From contig OZ241903.1 in assembly GCA_965203635.1 (NCBI GenBank), positions 3,100,001 through 3,164,000 on the forward strand: a DNA stretch of 64,000 nucleotides, read 5' to 3'. Positions 12,301 through 17,984 of the stretch are shown here, piece after piece (positions within the stretch are counted from its first letter, which is position 1; each line of letters opens with the position of its first letter). The notes below the pieces were generated by a model that saw nothing but the letters and a program-made list of their open reading frames with translations, was not told the origin of the DNA and did no database searches. Source of the stretch: Aldehydirespirator sp965203635. Its GTDB lineage: Bacteria > Actinomycetota > Acidimicrobiia > Acidimicrobiales > Aldehydirespiratoraceae. Position numbers and translations under genes: made by a program.

Positions 12301-15300
12301 GCGTGGTGGCCGCGATGCGCCATGCTGCGAGGGTGGTGCCGCCCTGGCGGCGGCGCACGCCGAAGCGGTACTCGGTCTCGGAGTCGAGGCCGGTGACGGT
12401 GTGCGCCGTCAGCGACGAGGCCGCGGCCCATTCGGACCACTCGTCGCTGTCGGCGCTGCGGTGGCGGACCTGGTATCCGCACACCGGCGCGGTGGAGGTG
12501 CATTCGGGCGGGTTGGTCCACGACAGCGCCACCGACGTTGCCGCCGGGGTCGCCACCAGGTCGTCTATGGCGTCGCCGGTGACGCCGACCAGCACGTTGG
12601 CGCTGGTCACCGCCACCGGCGGGAGGGGTCCGTTGGCGGAGCCCGCGCCGATGACCACGCCCTCGGCGGGGACCTCCACCGTCAGGTCCTGGTTGAACGA
12701 GCCGTCCGACTCGAGGGTGAACAGCTCCCAGCCCGCCAACATGAGATTCATGGCCAGATTGTTGAAAAACTCGTTGGTTCCGTGCAAGCGGGTCAGGTCC
12801 TGTGAGCCCGGCGTCTCCTCGCCCGACGGGATCCCCGCCTGGGGGTGGGCGCCGTCGGAATCGCAGTCGCGGTAGAAGTGCACATGGGCCTTGTCGCCGC
12901 TGTCGGGCACGATGCACGCCGTCAAGTACAACCCCAGGTTGCCCAACTTTCCCGAGGTCCAGCCCTTGCCCACCAGCGTGAAGGTGGTGGTGCCGCCGCC
13001 CTCGATGTCGCCCAGCGGCGAGCTCAGGTCGCTGTCGGTGCCCAGATACACCGTGAGCGTGCCCGGCGCCGGCCACGGCACCCCCCGCCGCGTCGCGGAG
13101 AAGTCCCCGGTGCCCCCGGGGGCCACCGCGGCCACCTGCACCTCGTAGCCGGTGCCCTTGGTCAACCCCGAGATCGTGTACGACGTCACATTGCCCACGT
13201 CCTCGCCGGCGTCGTCGTTGCCGCCCGCGCCCTGCCACATCCCCGCCGCGTTCACGCCGGCCGCCTCGGTGCGCCACCGCACCCGGTAGCCCGTCACCGC
13301 CGGCCCCGACGAGGGCGCCGACCACGAGACCGCCAGCTTCGTCGTGTCGCCGGACACCACCGACACCGCCACACTCTCAGGCACCCCCGGCGCCGCGCTC
13401 ATCGTGGTGGCCGACACCGACCCCAGGTTCAGGACGGCCTGATTGTTGCCGGTTCCCTCGCGGCGTTCGATCTCGAAGTCGTAGCCGGTGCTGCCGTCGA
13501 GTCCGGTAACCGTGTATGTCGGCGCACCGGAGGTCCAGCCCGTGTTGGCCCAGGACGACCACGAGTCGTCGCCGTCGGCGGTCTTCTTGTGGCGCACCCA
13601 GTACGAGCACGTCGGGCTAGTGGAAGTGCAGAAGCTCTCGTTGGACCACGACAACGCCACCGAGTCCGCCGTCGGCACCGCGGCGACACCGGCGATCGGC
13701 GCGACATCGATCAGCTTGTTGACGGTGCGAAGAATTTCCGGAGTTAACCCCATGAGACGAGCGGTCCCGGAGCCGATGAACACGCCCCCCGCAGGCACAT
13801 TGACCGGCAGGTCCAGACGGAAGGCGCCGTCGGTGATCGTGAAGGGGGTGCACACGGCAGTGGGCTTGGCGATCTGCAACAGTTGGCAGCCGCTGGTGGC
13901 CCGTATCGATGTCAGGTCCTGGGAGCCGGGCTCGGGCGCAAAGTTGCCGGCAATCGGCGTCGCGGCGGCGCCGTCTGAGTCGCAGTGGGTGTAGAACTGT
14001 GTCGGGCCCAGCATGCGGTCCGGCGGCACCACACACGCCGACACGAACAGCCCGAGGACGCCCAGGCGGTCCGCGGTCCAGCCGGTGCCCACGACGGTGA
14101 AGTGATAGGTACCCGCCTTCGACAACTCGGTCACCTGCGCACTGAAGTCGGCCGCCGTGTCCGCGTTCGGCTTCAAGAACACCGCCCCCGCAGGCTCATC
14201 ATCAACGATCGTCACCGTGAGGGTGCCGATCCGCGGCGGCGACGTGACGGCGGCGGCGTTGATCACGATCGTCTCGTGCTCGGTGGCGATGGTCTGGCCG
14301 TTGACGGTGATCGTTCCCTCGCTGAGCGCGTCGTCGATCACGGTGATCGTGGCGGTGCCGGTGGTGGCGCCCTGTGCGATGGTGATGGAGGCCGGGCTCA
14401 GCGTGAAGTCGCTGTCCGCGGTTGCGGTGCTGGCGGGATCAACGGTGAGCGTCACCGTCACCGGGGCCATCGCCGGACTTTCGAGCTCCGCGGTCAGCGT
14501 CGCCACCCGCTCATCGACGCCCGAAGTGGCGCTGTCGTCCGCCTCCGACGGCATCCGGTCGGCGGTCAGGGTCAACGAGGGCGGCGGCAGGGTGGTGACT
14601 GACATCGACCCCTGGTTGAGGACGGCTGTGCCCTCGCGGCGCTCGATCTCGAAGTCGTAGCCGGTTTCGGCGTCGAGGCCGGTCACGGTGTGCGTCGGCG
14701 CACCGGAGGTCCAGCCCGTGTTGGCCCAGGACGACCATGAGCTGTCGGCGGTCTTCTTGTGGCGCACCCAGTACGAGCAGGTCGGGCTAGTCGAGGTGCA
14801 GAAGCTCTCGTTGGACCACGACAACGCCACCGAGTCCGCCGCCGGCACCGCGGCCAGACCGGCGATCGGCGCCACGGTGAGCGGAACCGGCGCCGTCCGG
14901 CTGAGGACTATCAGGTTCTGGCTTCCGAGGTTGTTGATGTCGACAGTGCCGACGGCGACGTTGATGATGGCGCCGCCCGCGGGGACGTTTACCGCCATGT
15001 TCAGACGGAATGACCCGTCACTGTTGACGGTCACCGCCTCGAGAGTGGCCCCGATAATGCCGGCGGCGTCCCGCAGACCGGCGTCTGACGCGTACAGATC
15101 CGACAAGGCTTGTGAGCCAGGGTCAGCCGTTGGAACGCCCGCGTTGGTGTGCAGGCCATTGGAGTCGCACTGCTCGAAGAATCGCAACTGGCTGGGATCG
15201 GGCACGAAGAGGCAGGCCGTGATGAACAGCACATTCTCGAACACACCGGTGTGCAGGCCAGTCCAGCCGGTACCGACGACGGTGAAGTGGTGTGTGCCCG

Positions 15301-17533
15301 CCTTCTCCAACTCGGTGACCGGGGCGCTGAAGTCGGCGGCCGTGCCCGCGTCCTGCTTCAGGAAAGCCGTTACGGCGGGCTCGTCGTCGGCGATGGTCAC
15401 CGTCAACTCCTGCGCGGTCAGAGCCGGCGGCGTGCTCGACGCGGAGACCACCACCGTCTCGTGCTCCGTGGACACGACGTCATCGGAGGCGGCCGCTGTG
15501 TCCATGTCGTCGACGGTGATCACGCCCTCGCTATCGCTGTCGTCGATCGCGGTGATCGTGGTCGTTCCCGTCAATTCTCCCTTTGCGATGGTGATGGTGT
15601 CCGCGGCCAGCGTGTAGTCGGTGTCGCGGACTGCGGTGCTGCCGGTCTCCACCGTCAGCGTCACCGTCACCCTCGCCGCAGCCGGCCGGTCAAGGGTCGC
15701 CGTCAGCGTCGCCTCCTGCTCATTGGTGTCCGAAGTAGAGCTGTCGTCGGCCTCCGACGGGTTCCTGTCGACCGAAAGCGTCAACGTCGTCGGCACCGGG
15801 TCCGGCGACACGTCCGAGGGCGCGCTGCTGCCCGCTGCGCTGATGGCGACCACCCGGTAGTAGCGGTCGGTGCCCCTGGGCAACCCGCGGTCGCGGTAGC
15901 TGGTCGTCGACGAGTCCACGGTGGGATCTGCCGGTGTCGTCGCGTTGGGCAGCCGCGTCCACCCCGTGGCGCCGTCGGCGGAGTGCTCGATGTCGTAGCC
16001 GGTCACCGCGGCCCGGGCCGTGTCCGCCGCCGGCGCCGTCCAAGACAAGTCGTACCGCCGCTTGTTGTTGCCCGGCGTCGCCGTGAACCTCGTCGGCGGC
16101 GACGGCACGTCCAGGGTGGTGGCCGAAACCGAACCCAGCGCCAGCACGTCCTCGGAGCCCACCGTGCCCTGGCGGACCCGCACCTGGAAGTCGTACTCGA
16201 CTCCCGACTCCAGCGACGCCACCGTATGGCTCGTCGAGGACGATGTGGCCGTCCAGTCGTCCGGGAACTCGCCGCCGGACTTCCGGTGCCGGAACTCGTA
16301 GATGCAAGCCGGGCTCGCCGACGCGCAGCCGCTCGGGTCGGTCCAACTCAACGCCACCGACTTCGCCACGGCCACCGACGCCGCCAAACCGTCCAACGCC
16401 GGTCCCGTCTCCTCAATGGAGAGCGCCTGGTACGCAGTCCCGGCAATCTCACCTGTGAAGGCTGAGGTGAAGGTCGCGCCACCGATGACCACCCCGTTGC
16501 TGGGAACGGTCACCGTTAGGTCCTGTTTGAAGTTGCCGCTCGTTACAGTCAGTGTCCCGCAGGTACTTGTGCATTGGCCCGCGAGGAATGGGGATGACAA
16601 ATGCGGGTCCGTAAGGTCCTGCGAGCCATCCTTGATGCCTGGCTTCTGCAGCACGCCAGCAACACCATTGGTGTCACAGTCCGTGAGAAAGTCGTCGGAG
16701 GCCAAGCTCCCGGTGGCCGGAGCCAGACAAGCGGACAAGATGTGTCCGAAGAAGCTCGTGCCGGTGAAGCCCGTGCCGAAGACGGTGAACGTCTGCGAGC
16801 CGGCCTCCGTCGACGTGATGGCTGAGCAGCCGTCGGGCGCGTCCGGCCCCGCGCAGACCTTGATCGAGGGCCCCGACTGCTGCCCCTGAACCTGAACGGT
16901 CACGTCGCCGGGCCTCTGCGCCCCGACCGGCGATCCCTGGCCCCCGGCCCCACCCGGCGCCCGCCCCGACCCGGGCTCCTCGTCCGGCACGATCTCAACC
17001 GACACCTCCGGCTCCGGCGACCCCAACCCCGGCACGACCTCAACCGTCACCTCCGGCTCCGGCGACCCCGACCCCGGCACAACCCCAACCAACACCTCCG
17101 GCTCCGGGACGATCTCAACCGTGAACTCCGGCTCCACCGACCCCAACTCCGGCACAACCTCAACCGTGAACTCCGGCTCCGCCGACCCCGACTCCGGCAC
17201 GACCTCGACCGTGAACTCCGGCTCCGGGCCGGGCTCCGCCCCCGGAACAGCCTCAACCCTCACCTCCGGGTTGACCCCTCCCGCCGGTCCGGGCCCCTCC
17301 GCCGGCGCGATCTCTACCGTGACCTCCGGCTCGGCCGATCCCGACCCCGCCCCCGGGACGGCCTCAACCCTCACCTCCGGGTCGACCGCTCCCGCCGGTC
17401 CGGGCCCCTCCGCCGTGACGGTCCGGACCTCCGGATCCAGGGTGGCCGCCTGCGCCCCGGCGGGATGGCCGGCCACGCCCAGCAGGCTCGCCACCACCGC
17501 CACCGCGGCCAGCACCGACAGTCGCCGCCGCAT
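1..17533 (-). CDS. Giant secreted cadherin/Fn3/Calx-beta repeat adhesin (3' end beyond window)
   Basis: One minus-strand frame stays open from ATG 17533 to the left edge: at least 5,844 codons, stop not reached. Residues 1-29 look like a signal peptide (MRRR, hydrophobic core, AGAQA/A cleavage site). Then come a Pro/Glu/Val-rich repeat stretch (about 31-207); four copies of an unrecognised Cys-bearing module, each followed by fibronectin III-like domains (LSWTDPSG, VEYDFQV) and, after the first two, Calx-beta-like domains (PSEADDS, DDSDSEG); and from about nt 12300 to the edge alternating cadherin-like (DRETKASYTV) and tandem-95/VCBS-like domains (NEAPTAV, EYTPNANANG, FTYKVSDG). Acidic Asn/Asp motifs suggest Ca2+-stabilised rods. 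Inferred role: extracellular adhesion or matrix protein. Any C-terminal anchor or secretion signal is outside the window. TTG 17536 is an alternative start; the in-frame stop upstream is at 17645-17647. No strong Shine-Dalgarno is seen. Confidence 0.93.
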   Translation of the reverse strand, partial: MRRRLSVLAAVAVVASLLGVAGHPAGAQAATLDPEVRTVTAEGPGPAGAVDPEVRVEAVPGAGSGSAEPEVTVEIAPAEGPGPAGGVNPEVRVEAVPGAEPGPEPEFTVEVVPESGSAEPEFTVEVVPELGSVEPEFTVEIVPEPEVLVGVVPGSGSPEPEVTVEVVPGLGSPEPEVSVEIVPDEEPGSGRAPGGAGGQGSPVGAQRPGDVTVQVQGQQSGPSIKVCAGPDAPDGCSAITSTEAGSQTFTVFGTGFTGTSFFGHILSACLAPATGSLASDDFLTDCDTNGVAGVLQKPGIKDGSQDLTDPHLSSPFLAGQCTSTCGTLTVTSGNFKQDLTVTVPSNGVVIGGATFTSAFTGEIAGTAYQALSIEETGPALDGLAASVAVAKSVALSWTDPSGCASASPACIYEFRHRKSGGEFPDDWTATSSSTSHTVASLESGVEYDFQVRVRQGTVGSEDVLALGSVSATTLDVPSPPTRFTATPGNNKRRYDLSWTAPAADTARAAVTGYDIEHSADGATGWTRLPNATTPADPTVDSSTTSYRDRGLPRGTDRYYRVVAISAAGSSAPSDVSPDPVPTTLTLSVDRNPSEADDSSTSDTNEQEATLTATLDRPAAARVTVTLTVETGSTAVRDTDYTLAADTITIAKGELTGTTTITAIDDSDSEGVITVDDMDTAAASDDVVSTEHETVVVSASSTPPALTAQELTVTIADDEPAVTAFLKQDAGTAADFSAPVTELEKAGTHHFTVVGTGWTGLHTGVFENVLFITACLFVPDPSQLRFFEQCDSNGLHTNAGVPTADPGSQALSDLYASDAGLRDAAGIIGATLEAVTVNSDGSFRLNMAVNVPAGGAIINVAVGTVDINNLGSQNLIVLSRTAPVPLTVAPIAGLAAVPAADSVALSWSNESFCTSTSPTCSYWVRHKKTADSSWSSWANTGWTSGAPTHTVTGLDAETGYDFEIERREGTAVLNQGSMSVTTLPPPSLTLTADRMPSEADDSATSGVDERVATLTAELESPAMAPVTVTLTVDPASTATADSDFTLSPASITIAQGATTGTATITVIDDALSEGTITVNGQTIATEHETIVINAAAVTSPPRIGTLTVTIVDDEPAGAVFLKPNADTAADFSAQVTELSKAGTYHFTVVGTGWTADRLGVLGLFVSACVVPPDRMLGPTQFYTHCDSDGAAATPIAGNFAPEPGSQDLTSIRATSGCQLLQIAKPTAVCTPFTITDGAFRLDLPVNVPAGGVFIGSGTARLMGLTPEILRTVNKLIDVAPIAGVAAVPTADSVALSWSNESFCTSTSPTCSYWVRHKKTADGDDSWSSWANTGWTSGAPTYTVTGLDGSTGYDFEIERREGTGNNQAVLNLGSVSATTMSAAPGVPESVAVSVVSGDTTKLAVSWSAPSSGPAVTGYRVRWRTEAAGVNAAGMWQGAGGNDDAGEDVGNVTSYTISGLTKGTGYEVQVAAVAPGGTGDFSATRRGVPWPAPGTLTVYLGTDSDLSSPLGDIEGGGTTTFTLVGKGWTSGKLGNLGLYLTACIVPDSGDKAHVHFYRDCDSDGAHPQAGIPSGEETPGSQDLTRLHGTNEFFNNLAMNLMLAGWELFTLESDGSFNQDLTVEVPAEGVVIGAGSANGPLPPVAVTSANVLVGVTGDAIDDLVATPAATSVALSWTNPPECTSTAPVCGYQVRHRSADSDEWSEWAAASSLTAHTVTGLDSETEYRFGVRRRQGGTTLAAWRIAATTLMAPNQDPAFSALTATRSVEENSPAVTDVGAPVAATDPNTDDTLTYSMTGETSKFTIDTSSGQIKTSSSLDRETKASYTVTVKVSDGKDATGGTSTDIDAEITVTINVTNVNEAPVAVADAVTINEDAGKTEIDVVANDTDVDSSSLTAVDVSDPDNGTAAVKTGDEGVIEYTPDADFSGTDTFTYKAYDSALKSAATATVTVTVTAVNDDPVAVADAVTIVEDSGKTEINVIANDTDVEGDSLTVSAIKTAPTKGTAAIKAGNKVIEYTPNADAVGEDTIVYTVSDGSGGTADGTVTVTITAVNDDPAFTEGTVADGVRSTTRSVTVAGSTMNSNVGAVLAVDHPSDETESLTFAIGGTDGSKFAVSSSGQITVGSTDLPVVTQQSYEVTVTVRDSKNSSGNADTVIDDTITVTITISDANSKPTFDDGESATREVAENEAAVTDVGAPVAASDADGSDTLAYTLAGTDAASFTIVGTTGQIKTKTSLDRETKASYTVKVRVTDSKNAAGGSSTAIDDEISVTINVTDVNEAPTAVADSVTINEDSGKVEIAVTANDSDPEGGTLTASIVSNPSKGTAALKTGNKVIEYTPNANANGSDSFTYKVSDGSLESSAATVSITINAVNDNPVAVDDAVTINEDSAKVEVNVIANDTDIDSTSLSVSAITTAPTKGTAAVKATDDKVIEYTPNANANGEDTIVYTVSDGSGGTDSGTLTITITAVNDDPVFSDGATASRSVTVAGSTANSNVGSPLGVTHPDTGDTLTFAIGGTDGSKFTVDSSGQIKVGSSNLPVVTQQTYTVTVTVRDSKNSSGTADTTTDDTITVTITISDANSKPTFDDGESTTREVAENSATVVNVGAAVAATDADNRDTLTYTLAGTDASSFTIVGTTGQIKTRTSLDRETKASYTVKVRVTDSKNAAGNADTTIDDEITVTINVTDVNEAPTAVNDSVTIDEDAAKTEIAVTANDSDPEGGSLTASIVSNPSKGTAALKSGSSTVIEYTPNANVNGSDSFTYKVSDGTHDSGAATVSITINAVNDAPVAVDDAVTIVEDSAKTEVNVVANDTDVEGDDLSVSAITTVPTKGTAAIKAGNKVIEYTPNADAVGEDTVVYTVSDGTDTASGTLTVTITAVNDDPAFSEGTVSDGVRSTTRSVTLAGSTMNSAVGAVLAVVHPTDETESLTFAIGGTDGSKFVVSSSGQISVGSTDLPVLTQQSYTVTVTVRDSKNSSGTADTVTDDTITVTITISDANSKPTFDDGESATREVAENSAAVTNVGSPVAATDADNGDTLTYTLDGTDKSSFTIVGTTGQIKTKTSLDRETKASYSVTVKVTDSKNAADNADTTIDDEISVTINVTDVNEAPTATDDSVTINEDAAKTEINVTSNDSDPEGGSLTASIVSNPSKGTAAVKSGDATVIEYTPNANANGSDSFTYKVSDGTHDSGTATVSITINAVNDAPVAVDDAVTIVEDSAKTEINVVANDTDVEGDSLSVTAITTAPTKGTAVVKATDSKVIEYTPNANANGRDTIVYTVSDGSGGTDSGTLTITITAVNDDPVFSDGDTAKRSVTVAGSVANSNVGSPLGVTHPDTGDTLTFAIGGTDGSKFTVSNTGQIKVGSSNLPVVTQQTYTVTVTVRDSKNSSGTADTTIDDTITVTITISDANSKPTFDDGESATREVAENAAAVTDVGAPVAASDADGSDTLTYTLDGTDASSFTIVGTTGQIKTRTSLDRETKASYSVTVKVTDSKNAAGNADTTIDDEISVTINVTDVNEAPTANNDSKTINEDSGKVEIAVTANDTDPEGGSLAASIVTNPTKGTAAVKTGDATVIEYTPNANANGSDSFTYKVNDGTHDSGTATVSITINAVNDDPVANDDAVTIVEDSAKVEVNVIANDTDIDSTSLSVSAITTSPTKGTAAIKATDSKVIEYTPNADANGEDTIVYTVSDGSGGTDSGTLTVTITAVNDDPSFTAGATATRSVTVAGSTKNSDVGAVLAVTHPSDETESLTFKIGGTDGSKFVVSSSGQISVGSTDLPVVTQQSYEVTVTVSDGKDSTGDETEATTDDTITVTITISGTNRAPTFDDGDSTTRDVAENAAAVTNVGAPVAATDADRDGLTYTLSGTDASSFTIVGTTGQIKTRTSLDREAKSSYSVTVKVTDSKDAAGGSSNAIDDEISVTINVTDVNEAPTAVADSVTINEDAAKTEINVTSNDSDPEGGSLTASIVTNPTKGTAAVKSGDATVIEYTPNANVNGSDSFTYKVSDGTHDSGTATVSITINAVNDAPVAVDDAVTIVEDSAKTEVNVVANDTDVEGDDLSVSAITTAPTKGTAAIKAGSKVIEYTPNADAVGEDTIVYTVSDGTDTASGTLTVTITAVNDDPAFSEGTVADGVRSTTRSVTLAGSTMNSAVGAVLAVDHPTDETEALTFAIGGTDGSKFVVSSSGQISVGSTDLPVLTQQSYTVTVTVRDSKNSSGTADTVTDDTITVTITISDANSKPTFDDGTSATREVAENAAAVTNVGAAVAATDSDNGDTLTYTLAGTDASSFTIVGTTGQIKTRTSLDRETKASYSVTVKVTDSKNAAGNADTTIDDEIAVTINVTDVNEAPTAVNDSVTINEDAAKTEINVTSNDTDPEGGTLTASIVTNPTKGTAALKTGDATVIEYTPNANVNGSDSFTYKVSDGTHDSGTATVSITINAVNDAPVAVDDAVTIVEDSAKTEVNVITNDTDIEGDDLSVSAITTAPTKGTAAIKAGNKVIEYTPNADAVGEDTVVYTVSDGTDTASGTLTVTITAVNDDPAFSEGTVSDGVRSTTRSVTLAGSTMNSAVGAVLAVDHPSDETEALTFAIGGTDGSKFVVSSSGQISVGSTDLPVLTQQSYTVTVTVRDSKNSSGTADTTTDDTITVTITISDANSKPTFDDGESATREVAENSAAVTNVGAAVAATDSDNGDTLTYTLAGTDASSFTIVGTTGQIKTKTSLDRETKASYSVTVKVTDSKNAAGNADTTIDDEIAVTINVTDVNEAPTAVNDSVTINEDAAKTEINVTANDSDPEGGTLTASIVTNPTKGTAALKSGSSTVIEYTPNANVNGSDSFTYKVSDGTHDSGTATVSITINAVNDAPVAVDDAVTIVEDSAKTEVNVVANDTDVEGDSLSVSAITTSPTKGTAAIKTGNKVIEYTPDADAVGEDTVVYTVSDGTDTDSGTLTVTITAVNDDPAFSEGTVADGVRSTTRSVTLAGSTMNSAVGAVLAVDHPTDETEALTFAIGGTDGSKFTVSSSGQISVGSTDLPVLTQQSYTVTVTVRDSKNSSGTADTVTDDTITVTITISDANSKPTFDDGTSATREVAENAAAVTNVGAAVAATDSDNGDTLTYTLAGTDASSFTIVGTTGQIKTRTSLDRETKASYSVTVKVTDSKNAAGNADTTIDDEIAVTINVTDVNEAPTAVNDSVTINEDAAKTEINVTSNDTDPEGGTLTASIVTNPTKGTAALKTGDATVIEYTPNANVNGSDSFTYKVSDGTHDSGTATVSITINAVNDAPVAVDDAVTIVEDSAKTEVNVVANDTDVEGDSLSVSAITTAPSKGTAAIKAGNKVIEYTPNADAVGEDTVVYTVSDGTDTDSGTLTVTITAVNDDPAFSEGTVADGVRSTTRSVTLAGSTMNSDVGAVLAVDHPSDETESLTFAIGGTDGSKFVVSSSGQISVGSTDLPVLTQQSYTVTVTVRDSKNSSGTADTTTDDTITVTITISDANSKPTFDDGESATREVAENAAAVVNVGAPVAATDADNGDTLTYTLDGTDAASFTIVGTTGQIKTRTSLDRETKASYSVTVKVTDSKNASGNADTTIDDEISVTINVTDVNEAPTAVNDSVTINEDAAKTEINVTSNDSDPEGGTLTASIVTNPTKGTAALKSGSSTVIEYTPNANANGSDSFTYKVNDGTHDSSTATVSITINAVNDNPVANDDAKTIVEDSAKTEINVITNDTDIDSTTLSVSAITTSPTKGTAAIKTGNNKVIEYTPNANANGEDEIVYTVSDGSGGTDSGTLTITITAVNDDPSFTDGDTATRSITVAGSTMNSDVGAVLAVTHPSDETETLTFDIGGTDGSKFA
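12640..16900 (-). repeat. Four copies of a Cys-containing module interleaved with Fn3 and Calx-beta domains
   Basis: The module occupies about 16900-16450, 15370-14960, 14180-13780 and 13080-12640. Shared features in order are a beta-strand ending in VVGTGWTG or VFGTGFTG, an LSAC/ITAC/VSAC cysteine, a CDSNG or CDSDG motif with a second cysteine about 15-20 residues on, a GSQ(D/A)L motif, and a closing strand like NVPAGGV-IG. The paired cysteines suggest a disulfide in an exported domain. I do not recognise the family; an IPT/TIG-like beta-sandwich is possible. Confidence 0.65.
16912..17443 (-). repeat. Degenerate Pro-Glu-Val repeat segment after the signal peptide
   Basis: This stretch encodes roughly 175 residues of imperfect repeats around PEPEVTVEVVPG and GPGPAGAVDPEVRVE. 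It is strongly acidic and proline-rich, has no cysteine, and sits between the signal peptide and the first folded module of the giant adhesin. It probably forms an extended linker or stalk. Confidence 0.75.
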
Positions 17534-17984
17534 CAACGCCCCCGCGGCCCGCGGGCCGGGACCCCCCCCCCGGCCCGAACGGCTGCCGCGCCCGCTGACC
17601 GGATACCCGCCGCAACAGGACAGAGCCGGTCTCGGGACACCAGCTCATGGCGACCCTTCGCACACCCCCGAGCGGCTCGTCACACAACCCCAGCGGCCCA
17701 CGGCACGCGCCGGCCGCCACCGAGGGTCGAACCTCCACAACACATCATGCATGATACGACAACCATCCGAATGGTGTCTAGATTTTTGAAACGCCTATTA
17801 CATGATACTGCGTATTATCGCCGAGCCCAGCCGCACCAGGACCAACCCCACAACACGGTCAGGACGCTTGACAGCAAGGCCTCCCCCGTCGTGCACGGCC
17901 AACCAGGACGCGCCGCCGCAACACGACAACCAGCTCACACAACTCCCCAACCTCACTCCGGCAGCTGCGGGGTCCCGCCGGGAT
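17534..17984. other. Intergenic region with AT-rich promoter island for the adhesin
   Basis: No gene is supported in these 451 bases. The right half (about 17740-17820) is conspicuously AT-rich for this genome and carries two copies of CATGATAC (17750-17757 and 17801-17808, 51 bases apart) and a short inverted repeat ACCAT/ATGGT (17763-17776). This is the likely promoter/operator zone of the minus-strand adhesin, leaving a leader of about 200 bases that contains the G10 tract. The DUF4143 gene ends at 17985, so its transcription may also run into this region. Confidence 0.45.
17562..17571 (-). promoter_or_regulatory. G10 homopolymer in the leader of the giant adhesin gene
   Basis: Ten consecutive C on the plus strand (G10 in the transcript) lie 28 bases upstream of the adhesin start codon, outside the coding frame. 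Homopolymer G/C tracts of this length next to surface-protein genes are typical slipped-strand mispairing sites. Here a length change would alter leader length or structure, not the reading frame. A phase-variation role is inference. Confidence 0.5.

Noticed and set aside
11577..13325. 582-codon minus-strand ORF rich in Arg/Gly
   Set aside because: Out-of-frame reading of the adhesin gene; no domain and strong codon-position bias against it.
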